DNA of 64,000 bases from Anastatus disparis (Eukaryota; Arthropoda; Insecta; Hymenoptera; Eupelmidae), in the NCBI GenBank assembly GCA_017163975.1, contig JAFFSR010000082.1:733001-797000 (forward strand), read 5' to 3'. Positions 11,403 to 22,602 of the stretch are shown here, in pieces. Positions within the stretch are counted from its first letter, which is position 1, and each line of letters starts with the position of its first letter. The position numbers and the translations under genes are program-made. The notes under the pieces are model-generated. The model was not told where the DNA came from. It was given only the letters and a program-made list of their open reading frames with translations, and did not search any database.

Positions 11403-11472
11403 AGCGACCAGACGGGGAATCGATCCCATGCCAACGGGAATACGAGTCACGCGCCTTAGCCACTACTCCACT
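11403..11472 (-). ncRNA. tRNA-like SINE head (A and B box)
   Basis: On the minus strand GTGGCTAAGGCGCG resembles a pol III A box and GGATCGATTCC a B box, about 36 bases apart, with GGG/CCC pairing around the latter. It is too degenerate for a functional tRNA. Its position at the start of the minus-strand insertion makes a SINE promoter more likely than a tRNA gene. Confidence 0.5.
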
Positions 11473-11485
11473 GAACTCTACTTAT

Positions 11486-12872
11486 ATAAAATTATAAAAA
11501 GAACAATCAAATAAATATGAAAAAATATTAGAAGAGAATAGAATATCAAAAGTAAAATCGATTCAAAGTATAAATACTGATGAATTAAAACAGCTACGTG
11601 AAAAAGAAGCATTACGCACAAGAAAAACTTATAGAAAATTAAAAAATGAACATTATGCTTAATATAATAAAATGGAAATTTTTAAAAAAAAATTGACAAT
11701 CAACAATTGGAAATTTCAGATATTATTGACAAAACGCAAATGAATAATGATTTTTACCAATTTAAACATTTTAATTATAATATTGGAATGCATAAACCAA
11801 CAGATGAGAGAAAGTGAAAATATAAATATGATTCTTATCAATTAAAAACGTTACTTATAAAGTCTAAACGATTAAAAATTGAAGACAATAATTATTATAT
11901 TGAAAATAACAATAATAATAATATTTGTAATAACAATGATAATGTCTTGATAAACAAAAAAAAATGATAAAATTATAAAAGACATAATGGGAAAAAATTA
12001 AAGAAATTGAATGAAAAAGTTCTAGCCGAAGGAAGTAATTCTAAACTCATTGGTTGTATTGCAAATATATATTTTGACGAATATGTTATATCTGAAAATA
12101 ACATTGGCTCCATTACACATACATGTGTTTACTGTGATGCGAAGCATTTTGCTTTCGAATATAGTAAAAGTAAAGATTTTTCCAATTGTTGTCATAAAGT
12201 TAAGGTAGAATTGTTAGACAAACCTCCTTACCCAGAACAATTAATACTTTTAGCAACCGAATTAACAAAAGAAAGTATTTATTTTCGACAAAATGTAACA
12301 TTATACGATAATGCTTTAGGGTTTGCAAGTTTTGGTGCTAATTTTAATAAATTAGCAGGTAAAGGACCACAAGTTATAAAAATATGTGGACAAATTTATC
12401 ATAATGTGTATGCTTTGCATCCTAATAAAGATGAAGCACGTAAATATGGACAATTATATGTTTTAGATAATAATATGGCAACGATTGAACGTAATAAATT
12501 CAATACAAATCTATTATTATTAAAAGAATTAGATAATTTGATAAGAAACATTAACCCTCATGCAAAAGCCTATAAAATGATGCATGAAGTATAAAAAGAA
12601 GAACTAAAACGATGTGCAAAAATCAATTGTCCTCCAAGAACAGTTACAATTTCTATTGTCCGCAATAACAATTTGGATAAAAATAGATATAATGTACCTA
12701 CCTGTAATAAAGTCGCGATTGTATATGTTGGAAAAGATGATCTTTCTCCTATCGAACGTGATATTGTCATTTACTCTAAGTATGAAAAACCAATTAGTAT
12801 ACCAACAATTAGCAAACATACAAATCCTATGACATATCCACAAATTTATTCTAATGGTGGTTATGGATAGAT
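11486..12872 (+). pseudogene. Helitron protein, linker and Helitron-like N region
   Basis: The linker ends near 11660. A long open block at 12007-12593 then encodes the conserved region just upstream of the Rep domain, with CVYCDAKHF, FASFGANFNKLAGKGPQV, KICGQIYHNVYALHP, YGQLYVLDNN and LIRNINPHAKAYKMMHEV. These are hallmarks of the Helitron_like_N family. After a stop at 12591-12593 the frame continues as KRCAKINCPP...VAIVYVG...IERDIVIY to about 12870. Cys pairs (CVYCDAKH) suggest a zinc-binding site. Several stops and frameshifts show it is dead. Confidence 0.8.
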
Positions 12873-14290
12873 GCCCGATATAAAAAGTAAATTTGGAAAA
12901 TGTAATATTTCAAATTTGCAATTTTATATTATAGATTTAGTATTAGAAATGAATTTAATCCATACCTCCATTTGGGAAAAATATCTCAACAGTCAATCAT
13001 TGATGCATTTGTAAAAGTTGAAACCTCTAGGTTATATTTTATACGAAAAAATCAAATTATATTGAGAAGTGATTGATACAAAGGAGTAATGGAGTATTGA
13101 CATAACAAAAAAGAATTAGAATCGTCAAAAATTGGAAAAATGGTCATATTACCATCAAATCTTACAGGCAGTCCACGATTTATAAAACAAAATTACATGG
13201 ACTCGATGACACTTGTAAATTATCATGATAAAGCTGACCTTTTTTTAACCATAACGTGTAATCTACATTGGAAAGAAATAACTGAAAACTTGGATAATTA
13301 TGAAAATTCAATCGATAGGCCGGATATTGTAACAAAAGTATTTTATCAAAAAGTGGAAGAATTTAAAGATTTATTAATTAAAAAAGAAATGTTTGGAAAA
13401 TGTGTTGCGTATAGTTACGTAATTGAAATTCCAAAACGAGGATTACCACATATGCATATGTTATTATTCTTAAATAGAAATTATATGGTATTGTTAAACA
13501 ATTTATGATACACGGTCCCTGTGGTATGCAAAATATAAATTGTCCATGTATGGATAAAAATACAAAACAATGTACAAAAAGTTTCCCAAAAAAATTAATA
13601 ATTCAACTGTATTTAAATCCAATGGCTATCCATTATACAAACTTAAAAATGATGGCGTCAAAATAATTTTTAAGAATAAATTTACAGAAAGAGTAGCAGA
13701 TAATGGATTTGTTGTGCCTTATAATCCTTACTTATTATTAAAATATTATGCACATATAAACGTAGAAGTATGTTGCACTAAATGATGCATTAATTATTTC
13801 TTTAAATATATAAAGGTCATGATTGTGCATACATTAAAATATGCGAAGTAAATGTTAATTTCCAACCAGGAAAGAAAGACACTTTTCAAAATGACAATAA
13901 TGAAAATGTTGAATATGAATATGAAATACAACAATACATAAATGCACGATATTTATGTCCGCCTGAAGCAATGCACAGGTTATTAGAATATCCTCTACAT
14001 GTTATTTCACATACCATAAAAAGACTAAGCGTTCATGAAGAAAATCAACAAAATGTATTTTTTAAAGAAGGAAAAGAAGAAATGATCATGCAGAAAAATG
14101 TGGGAACAACATTAACAGCATATTTTGAATTGAATCGAGGAGATTTAGAAGCTCGAGATTACTTGTATACAGAAATACCGGATTTTTATACATTTGACGA
14201 AAAACTAAAAAAGTGGGATATACGAAAAAAAAAGGAAACCAATACTTAGTAAAATGTATTTGGTAAATCCAAAAGATAAAAAACGCTAAT
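12873..14290 (+). pseudogene. Helitron Rep (HUH endonuclease) domain
   Basis: The Rep domain begins near 13138 with ILPSNLTGSPRFIKQNYMD. It contains DLFLTITCNLHWKEI, RPDIVTKVFYQKVEEF and the HUH motif as GLPHMHMLLF (near 13440-13470). The motif coordinates the metal ion for rolling-circle nicking. The tyrosine motif region follows near 13785-13815 as INYFFKYI before a stop, close to where two catalytic tyrosines are expected. Cys-rich NCPCMDKNTKQC lies between. MHRLLEYPLHVISHTIKRL and RDYLYTEIPDFYTFD (13971-14249) lead into the helicase. At least four stops or frameshifts. Confidence 0.8.
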
Positions 14291-15089
14291 TTATTAGATT
14301 ATTACTATTACATATTAAAGGCGCCACATCTCTTGAAGATTTACATACTGTTGATAATGTAATATATACTTCGTTTTATGAAGCAGCTGAAGCTAAACAA
14401 TTAATTAATGAAGATGAAGAATGGGAAAGATGTTTAGAGGAAGCATCATTAACAGAATTCCCTCGTGCTCTTTGTGAATTATTTGTTTTTATTTGCATTT
14501 TTCATAATCCCATAAATGCACGAAATTCATACGAAAAATATAAAGATAAGCTTTATCATCCTAAATACGAAAAAGATATAGGCGAAATATTGGCATTGAA
14601 TGTTATTCGAAATAATTTACATCAATCGATTTTCTTTAAATGATTTTAATTTACCTAACATAAGCAGATACATAGAAGATAATGATGATGAAACAATTTT
14701 AAATTAGAATGATATTCTAAATGAATTGGAAACAAAAATAAATTCCTTAAAAGAGAAACAAAGAAAAATATTCGACTCTACTATAAAAAGTTTAAATCAA
14801 AATAAAAAAAAAGTATTTTTATTGATGGACCAGGTGGAACAGGAAAAAGTTATTTACTTAACGTTTTAATAGCTTATTTTAAATATCATAATATACATTA
14901 CTTATGTGTTGCTTGGACAGGTATAGCAGCGAATTCATTGATTGATGGAAAAACAGTGCACACAACATTTAAACTACCGTTGAATAAAACAAATTGCACA
15001 ACATGTAATGTTAAGCCTAACTCCGCAGAAGTAAAAAATTAAAGAAAACACAAATAATAATTTGGGATGAAATATCTATGACTTCCAAA
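14291..15089 (+). pseudogene. Helitron Pif1-like helicase, N-terminal part
   Basis: The reading continues through ATSLEDLHTVDNVIYTSFYE and ALCELFVFICIF to a helicase Walker A motif FIDGPGGTGKSYLLNVLI near 14820-14865, then VAWTGIAANSLIDGKTVHTTF. A Walker B-like WDEISMTSK follows at about 15063-15089. The gene is cut here by the TIR element. Joining base 15089 to 25883 continues in frame as SK-F-AFEAVDRLF, as expected for a Pif1/Helitron helicase. Stops near 14641, 14706 and 15043 break it. Confidence 0.8.
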
Positions 15090-15298
15090 GGTTACCCCCT
15101 GTTAAGATAGTCAATTTTGCCCTGTCCCTGAAATTTTTGTTTGACCTTGTAACTTTGTTTTGGATAAAAAAATATAGTTTTCGTCATAATTTCACACCGC
15201 GACCCCTCCTCCCCCTGTCCACAGCATGGAAAAAATGACTTTTTCACTATTTATTTTTTTTCTCCGCATCTAGTCGGTAAAAAACCCCAAGAAAATCA
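15090..15298 (+). repeat. Left TIR of the 10.8-kb element
   Basis: About 210 bases, reverse complement of 25673-25882 with few mismatches. Both include the CTCCGCATCTAGTCGGTAAA stretch near the inner end. Confidence 0.8.
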
Positions 15299-15446
15299 AT
15301 CCTTACCGACGACTATCTTATTTGTGTGATTTTGTTTCATAACTAACTGTGATAACCTCTTCATGTAGCACTCAATTAAAGTAACAGCTGATACTCAAGT
15401 AACGAAACTTAAGTTTTAAGTCATACTCAATACTCAAGACACGACT

Positions 15447-15482
15447 ATGAATTCGGGCCATAATGTTTTTCATGGCTCGAAT
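15447..15482. repeat. Short hairpin
   Basis: GAATTCGGGCCAT pairs with ATGGCTCGAATTC around a 10-base loop. It lies in the non-coding interior of the TIR element. A looser inverted repeat follows at about 15510-15630 (AAGGCTAGAAGTTGTAG against CTATAACTTCCAGCCT). Confidence 0.6.
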
Positions 15483-16112
15483 TCAGTGACCCAAGTCAAG
15501 TCTAAGGCTAGAAGTTGTAGTTGTTACTCAGTTCTCAAATATTCCATCCTTGTTCTTTTTGTGGAAAAAGAGTAAGACCATAGAGATAGATATCTGAGAA
15601 CTGAGTAAAGACTATAACTTCCAGCCTAACGATTGTTAGTTGAGTTACGTTACTGGATTCGTACCTATGTCAATGGAGATAATATAATACAATACATGAC
15701 ATAAGTGCAAACTTTATTTATGATCTTTAAAACGATTGCAAATGTCATAAAATAATTGCGGACAATATGCGCTTTTTAACAAAAATATATTTAATATTGT
15801 AATATTAATATGAGACATGTAAACAAGATTTCAATGTTCTCGCATGCTCACATTTTTTTTACACAGTGTAAAAATAGACCACATAGCTCTCACAAAAGTG
15901 TGACTTACGTGCATATTTAGATTATATAGTATTAAAAATGCCAAAGTCAAGGTTCATATTATTAAATCATGATGATAATGTTTGTATTGATAAGTTTTTC
16001 TTATGAAATATAAATTCATATGTAATCTCAAGTTGATATTTTGACCGTACTTAATATAGTTGTACCTGTAAAATGACTTATTTATTAAAATATTTTCTTT
16101 CATTAAAGCAAT

Positions 16113-17396
16113 TGTAACGTTTGGCTTTTCTGGTCGGTTGCCGTAGACAACTCGTTGACGTCGGCGGCATCAGACTTTTACTTTTACCTGAGGGTTGATG
16201 CTGGAAGATGGTCGGTCGGTGGTTCGAATAAGCCAAAGTTCAAACTTACAAACTAAATTGATTTTTACTGAATTTAATAATAAAAATAAAAGTGACTTTA
16301 ATGATGAAAATAAAAGAATTGTGTATTAATACTTGTAATTAAAGAAAAGAATTTACTATTGCGTTTAAATACTAATTAAATAAATGAAATAAGCAAGGTG
16401 GTAAACGACGGGACGGATTTACAGGAGAGGTTTAGCGGAACTGGTAAATGAGTATGAGTCGTGCAATTATATTTTTCACAATAAATATTCCTTTGCATTT
16501 ATTGAGTTGAACTTATAACTAATACAAGATTACTTAACCAAATGATAATCTCGGAAAAATTTGGCCGGAAACGGCGGCACGCAAAAATATGAATAAACTA
16601 AGGTTAAATGGTATGTTTGAGTGGTCGGTATTATTTTTACCGGCGACGCGGTTTAACAAAGATTATACTTAATAATAAATTCCGAACGGTATCGGTTACA
16701 AACTAGGATAAAAGAAAAGGTAGACTATTTACAGGTTACGAGATTTAATTGATCTCTTTCTGGCAGTCGGTATTTATTTTTGCCGGTGACGCGGTTTTTA
16801 ACAATCTTATTATTAATAAAGGAAAAATAATAAACTATATACAGGCTACGATATTATCGACGGCGGTTACGGTCGGAATTTACTTTACCGGCGGCAGATA
16901 ATACGAGCAATGTCTCGATGACACCCGGTATAGACTGGAAGCGGGTCAGTGTCGCAGGAAGACACGATAATGCTACCTCCCAGCCTCAGGGTAGACAAAG
17001 AGAAGATGCGCTAGTCGTGGAAAACTCCATCGACTGGCGGAGGAACTACCTCGACCGAAAAGGTGGAGGTAAGAGATAGGAAACTATGCATAGGAACCTC
17101 CCTTATGCATAGTTACTGGGAATGGATGGAAAAACTTAGTCAAGCTAAGCCCAGGTAAGAACGGTCTGCGATGTGTATAGGAATCCCCCTTATACACATT
17201 GAAACACGTAGGTGAGCTCCCACTATGTAAAGCATAACTTCTCTACATAGGGAGAGGGGAGAGAGTCCGTTTTAGCCGGCCGTCTTGCCGACTTATATGC
17301 TCTGGAGCGCGCTATTCCCATTGCGGGAGTAACGCCTCGTAGCGGTTGAGCGCAGAACCGGTTTAAGCGCGATGCTTGAAATAGCATCGTCGCACA
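16113..17396 (-). repeat. LTR 1 (3'-most LTR of the minus-strand array)
   Basis: 1284 bases. Read on the minus strand it starts TGTGCGACGATGCTATTTCA and ends AACGTTACA, the usual TG...CA. It differs from LTRs 2-4 at a handful of positions (for example TTGTAATT for TTAAAATT, CTGGCAGTC for CTGGCGGTC, GAACCGG for GAACCCGG). This suggests a somewhat older or separately diverged copy. Left flank is AAAGCAAT; no perfect match to the right flank of the array (ATATAATA) was found. Confidence 0.85.
17291..17302 (-). promoter_or_regulatory. Candidate TATA box in the LTR
   Basis: On the minus strand GCATATAAGTCGG lies about 95-105 bases into the LTR, a plausible core promoter for minus-strand transcription. 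The same site repeats in the other three LTRs, offset by about 2602-2603 bases each. A minus-strand AATAAA (plus-strand TTTATT near 16497) lies further downstream in the LTR and could be the polyadenylation signal. Confidence 0.5.
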
Positions 17397-18614
17397 CCCC
17401 TTCTACTTAGGAGAGCGGAGCATGCGCAGTGATTAACGGATCCTATTCTAAGTAAATTTAATCAAGAAGTAATTATAATTTAGATACAAAAGACTGGAGA
17501 GAAAAAAAAACAATGATTAAATTTACTTTTACAATAATATAATTAACTTAATAATAGTCGCAGGAAGCAAAAAAAACAAAAATTAAATTACGGAAACCAG
17601 AAACTTATTTATTACTACGGTGCAAAGAAAAACTTATTGTTTTACGTTAAAAAAAGAAAATCTAATTTAACGCGGGTAAACGATGATAATACTCTTACGT
17701 AAGGTGCTGGTTTTTCTGCTGCAGATGTAGATGTTGTCATTGGCGGCTGACGGTTGATGTTGTTCTTTGAGTGGCTGGTCAGGATGTTATTGTAGCATCA
17801 AATGATTGTGGCCAACATGCTTAGACCAGTGTCATCCACTTTGAAATATCCGGAGATGAAGGAAAATATGTAGCCCAGGTAGGCTGTGCGTCGCCGCGCA
17901 ACAATAAAACAACTGAGGAGAAAATTGTTGAATGGAACTTCGCAGGCAATATTTTAGATCCTGAGTCCCTTCTTTCCTAAGGTGAACTTAGCGGTACAAT
18001 GGCGGTTGCCTTTTTATGTACTTGGTAAATCGAGCGGTATCTCGACCTTGGTTTTTATCAGCTGGACCCAAAATAACGTGAGAGAGTATCATCGGAGCTG
18101 GTCAGCACTTCATTAATAGCTGAAACAGATAAAAAAAAACAAAACAAGAAAAATAAACGCGACTCATTTACCAGTTTTACAATGATCGGTGTGTTCGAGC
18201 GCCAGCAACTTTAGTTGCGAAATTTTGACGGAGCGGTTATTAGGTCGTGTTAAGAAAAATCTTACGGCGGTAAGGAAAAAGAAATCCTTCTGGTTTACGG
18301 TCACCGGTCGCTGGTTTTCAGAGTATTAGGTTACTCTCGGGTTTTCGGCCGGTTCGGTGCGGGCTACAGTTGGCTTCAACTTGGTAAAATACCTGTTGCG
18401 GATAGCTGACTGTACGGGTGCTTCAACGCAGTACAAAGATATACGCGTTGTGGATAGCGAGCGGTAAAAAAAAGATTTTTCTATTCGGTTTGATGAAACA
18501 GGCGTTATGTAACGTTTTGTTATAATGATGAACAAAAACAAAAAAAAAAGGATATATCGGTTTTCGCGGAGTTGATATGTAATGGCGGCCAAAAAAAAAG
18601 AAAATGTTTATGAG

Positions 18615-18632
18615 TCCCTGTTCGGGCGCCAT
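18615..18632 (-). promoter_or_regulatory. Second, duplicated primer binding site
   Basis: TGGCGCCCGAACAGGGAC occurs again 82 bases inside the true site at 18697-18714, and is preceded on the minus strand by the LTR-tail word CCAAACGTTACA. A third, decayed echo of this junction (TAACGTTTTGTTATAATGATG on plus) lies near 18513. Repeats of the arrangement sit at 21218-21235 and 23821-23838. Confidence 0.8.
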
Positions 18633-18696
18633 GTAACGTTTGGTTACGATGGCGGACAGCGAACAGAAAAAAATATACTCTCGGTCGGTAAAGCAG

Positions 18697-18714
18697 GTCC
18701 CTGTTCGGGCGCCA
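18697..18714 (-). promoter_or_regulatory. Primer binding site matching tRNA-Lys
   Basis: TGGCGCCCGAACAGGGAC directly follows the minus-strand LTR end ACGTTACA. This 18-mer is complementary to the 3' end of animal tRNA-Lys(UUU). Identical sites at 21300-21317 and 23903-23920 serve the other internal regions. Confidence 0.85.
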
Positions 18715-19999
18715 TGTAACGTTTGGCTTTTCTGGTCGGTTGCCGTAGACAACTCGTTGACGTCGGCGGCATCAGACTTTTACTTTTACCTGAGGGTTGA
18801 TGCTGGAAGATGGTCGGTCGGTGGTTCGAATAAGCCAAAGTTCAAACTTACAAACTAAATTGATTTTTACTGAATTTAATAATAAAAATAAAAGTGACTT
18901 TAATGATGAAAATAAAAGAATTGTGTATTAATACTTAAAATTAAAGAAAAGAATTTACTATTGCGTTTAAATACTAATTAAATAAATGAAATAAGCAAGG
19001 TGGTAAACGACGGGACGGATTTACAGGAGAGGTTTAGCGGAACTGGTAAATGAGTATGAGTCGTGCAATTATATTTTTCACAATAAATATTCCTTTGCAT
19101 TTATTGAGTTGAACTTATAACTAATACAAGATTACTTAACCAAATGATAATCTCGGAAAAATTTGGCCGGAAACGGCGGCACGCAAAAATATGAATAAAC
19201 TAAGGTTAAATGGTATGTTTGAGTGGTCGGTATTATTTTTACCGGCGACGCGGTTTAACAAAGATTATACTTAATAATAAATTCCGAACGGTATCGGTTA
19301 CAAACTAGGATAAAAGAAAAGGTAGACTATTTACAGGTTACGAGATTTAATTGATCTCTTTCTGGCGGTCGGTATTTATTTTTGCCGGTGACGCGGTTTT
19401 TAACAATCTTATTATTAATAAAGGAAAAATAATAAACTATATACAGGCTACGATATTATCGACGGCGGTTACGGTCGGAATTTACTTTACCGGCGGCAGA
19501 TAATACGAGCAATGTCTCGATGACACCCGGTATAGACTGGAAGCGGGTCAGTGTCGCAGGAAGACACGATAATGCTACCTCCCAGCCTCAGGGTAGACAA
19601 AGAGAAGATGCGCTAGTCGTGGAAAACTCCATCGACTGGCGGAGGAACTACCTCGACCGGAAAGGTGGAGGTAAGAGATAGGAAACTATGCATAGGAACC
19701 TCCCTTATGCATAGTTACTGGGAATGGATGGAAAAACTTAGTCGAGCTAAGCCCAGGTAAGAACGGTCTGCGATGTGTATAGGAATCCCCCTTATACACA
19801 TTGAAACACGTAGGTGAGCTCCCACTATGTAAAGCATAACTTCTCTACATAGGGAGAGGGGAGAGAGTCCGTTTTAGCCGGCCGTCTTGCCGACTTATAT
19901 GCTCTGGAGCGCGCTATTCCCATTGCGGGAGTAACGCCTCGTAGCGGTTGAGCGCAGAACCCGGTTTAAGCGCGATGCTTGAAATAGCATCGTCGCACA
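18715..19999 (-). repeat. LTR 2 of the array
   Basis: 1285 bases, TG...CA on the minus strand, nearly identical to LTRs 3 and 4. It is shared between internal regions 1 and 2, as in a tandem retroelement concatemer. Confidence 0.85.
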
Positions 20000-21317
20000 C
20001 CCTTCTACTTAGGAGAGCGGAGCATGCGCAGTGATTAACGGATCCTATTCTAAGTAAATTTAATCAAGAAGTAATTATAATTTAGATACAAAAGACTGGA
20101 GAGAAAAAAAAACAATGATTAAATTTACTTTTACAATAATATAATTAACTTAATAATAGTCGCAGGAAGCAAAAAAAAACAAAAATTAAATTACGGAAAC
20201 CAAAAACTTATTTATTACTACGGTGCAAAGAAAAACTTATTGTTTTACGTTAAAAAAAGAAAATCTAATTTAACGCGGGTAAACGATGATAATACTCTTA
20301 CGTAAGGTGCTGGTTTTTCTGCTGCAGATGTAGATGTTGTCATTGGCGGCTGACGGTTGATGTTGTTCTTTGAGTGGCTGGTCAGGATGTTATTGTAGCA
20401 TCAAATGATTGTGGCCAACATGCTTAGACCAGTGTCATCCACTTTGAAATATCCGGAGATGAAGGAAAATATGTAGCCCAGGTAGGCTGTGCGTCGCCGC
20501 GCAACAATAAAACAACTGAGGAGAAAATTGTTGAATGGAACTTCGCAGGCAATATTTTAGATCCTGAGTCCCTTCTTTCCTAAGGTGAACTTAGCGGTAC
20601 AATGGCGGTTGCCTTTTTATGTACTTGGTAAATCGAGCGGTATCTCGACCTTGGTTTTTATCAGCTGGACCCAAAATAACGTGAGAGAGTATCATCGGAG
20701 CTGGTCAGCACTTCATTAATAGCTGAAACAGATAAAAAAAAACAAAACAAGAAAAATAAACGCGACTCATTTACCAGTTTTACAATGATCGGTGTGTTCG
20801 AGCGCCAGCAACTTTAGTTGCGAAATTTTGACGGAGCGGTTATTAGGTCGTGTTAAGAAAAATCTTACGGCGGTAAGGAAAAAGAAATCCTTCTGGTTTA
20901 CGGTCACCGGTCGCTGGTTTTCAGAGTATTAGGTTACTCTCGGGTTTTCGGCCGGTTCGGTGCGGGCTACAGTTGGCTTCAACTTGGTAAAATACCTGTT
21001 GCGGATAGCTGACTGTACGGGTGCTTCAACGCAGTACAAAGATATACGCGTTGTGGATAGCGAGCGGTAAAAAAAAGATTTTTCTATTCGGTTTGATGAA
21101 ACAGGCGTTATGTAACGTTTTGTTATAATGATGAACAAAAACAAAAAAAAAAGGATATATCGGTTTTCGCGGAGTTGATATGTAATGGCGGCCAAAAAAA
21201 AAGAAAATGTTTATGAGTCCCTGTTCGGGCGCCATGTAACGTTTGGTTACGATGGCGGACAGCGAACAGAAAAAAATATACTCTCGGTCGGTAAAGCAGG
21301 TCCCTGTTCGGGCGCCA
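20000..21317 (-). mobile_element. Internal region 2 of the non-autonomous LTR element
   Basis: 1318 bases, near-identical to internal regions 1 and 3, with one C fewer beside the polypurine tract (CACACCCTTC for CACACCCCTTC) and a longer A tract near 20173. It has the same double primer site and no coding region. Confidence 0.8.
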
Positions 21318-22602
21318 TGTAACGTTTGGCTTTTCTGGTCGGTTGCCGTAGACAACTCGTTGACGTCGGCGGCATCAGACTTTTACTTTTACCTGAGGGT
21401 TGATGCTGGAAGATGGTCGGTCGGTGGTTCGAATAAGCCAAAGTTCAAACTTACAAACTAAATTGATTTTTACTGAATTTAATAATAAAAATAAAAGTGA
21501 CTTTAATGATGAAAATAAAAGAATTGTGTATTAATACTTAAAATTAAAGAAAAGAATTTACTATTGCGTTTAAATACTAATTAAATAAATGAAATAAGCA
21601 AGGTGGTAAACGACGGGACGGATTTACAGGAGAGGTTTAGCGGAACTGGTAAATGAGTATGAGTCGTGCAATTATATTTTTCACAATAAATATTCCTTTG
21701 CATTTATTGAGTTGAACTTATAACTAATACAAGATTACTTAACCAAATGATAATCTCGGAAAAATTTGGCCGGAAACGGCGGCACGCAAAAATATGAATA
21801 AACTAAGGTTAAATGGTATGTTTGAGTGGTCGGTATTATTTTTACCGGCGACGCGGTTTAACAAAGATTATACTTAATAATAAATTCCGAACGGTATCGG
21901 TTACAAACTAGGATAAAAGAAAAGGTAGACTATTTACAGGTTACGAGATTTAATTGATCTCTTTCTGGCGGTCGGTATTTATTTTTGCCGGTGACGCGGT
22001 TTTTAACAATCTTATTATTAATAAAGGAAAAATAATAAACTATATACAGGCTACGATATTATCGACGGCGGTTACGGTCGGAATTTACTTTACCGGCGGC
22101 AGATAATACGAGCAATGTCTCGATGACACCCGGTATAGACTGGAAGCGGGTCAGTGTCGCAGGAAGACACGATAATGCTACCTCCCAGCCTCAGGGTAGA
22201 CAAAGAGAAGATGCGCTAGTCGTGGAAAACTCCATCGACTGGCGGAGGAACTACCTCGACCGGAAAGGTGGAGGTAAGAGATAGGAAACTATGCATAGGA
22301 ACCTCCCTTATGCATAGTTACTGGGAATGGATGGAAAAACTTAGTCGAGCTAAGCCCAGGTAAGAACGGTCTGCGATGTGTATAGGAATCCCCCTTATAC
22401 ACATTGAAACACGTAGGTGAGCTCCCACTATGTAAAGCATAACTTCTCTACATAGGGAGAGGGGAGAGAGTCCGTTTTAGCCGGCCGTCTTGCCGACTTA
22501 TATGCTCTGGAGCGCGCTATTCCCATTGCGGGAGTAACGCCTCGTAGCGGTTGAGCGCAGAACCCGGTTTAAGCGCGATGCTTGAAATAGCATCGTCGCA
22601 CA
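21318..22602 (-). repeat. LTR 3 of the array
   Basis: 1285 bases. Apparently identical to LTR 2 by eye. Confidence 0.85.

Larger units (their letters stand above)
10071..11480 (-). mobile_element. SINE-like composite insertion, CTTAT target duplication
   Basis: The 5-base word CTTAT lies on both sides (10066-10070 and 11481-11485). Deleting the block joins ...KKEAY to IKL*KEQSNKY, which aligns without gaps to the upstream repeat AYLKMKMEQPNKY. Read on the minus strand, the unit starts next to a tRNA-like region (11403-11472) and ends with a CAGA repeat and a short A tract (GTAGTAAAAAA). That is the layout of a tRNA-headed SINE, although 1.4 kb is too long for a simple one. It includes TA-rich duplications (10245-10400 and 10500-10645) and a large hairpin (11025-11285), probably later insertions. 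Confidence 0.6.
17397..18714 (-). mobile_element. Internal region 1 of the non-autonomous LTR element
   Basis: 1318 bases between LTR 1 and LTR 2, read on the minus strand. It opens with a primer binding site at 18697-18714 and closes with a purine-rich tract next to the LTR (AAGTAGAAGGGG on the minus strand, 17397-17408). There is no gag, protease, reverse transcriptase or integrase. The short ORFs here (such as MAPEQGP on the minus strand) are translations of the primer site region. It is a non-coding retroelement that must borrow enzymes from a partner, probably of Gypsy type given the LTR/PBS/PPT layout. Confidence 0.8.

Noticed and set aside
11403..11472. Functional tRNA gene
   Set aside because: Only A and B boxes and a partial T arm are visible; no acceptable cloverleaf or anticodon stem, and it sits at the end of a mobile unit.
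18326..18858. ORFs repeated at 18.3, 20.9 and 23.5 kb on both strands
   Set aside because: They lie in the non-coding internal region and LTR of the LTR array, and the repetition simply follows the 2603-bp period. No gag or pol similarity.
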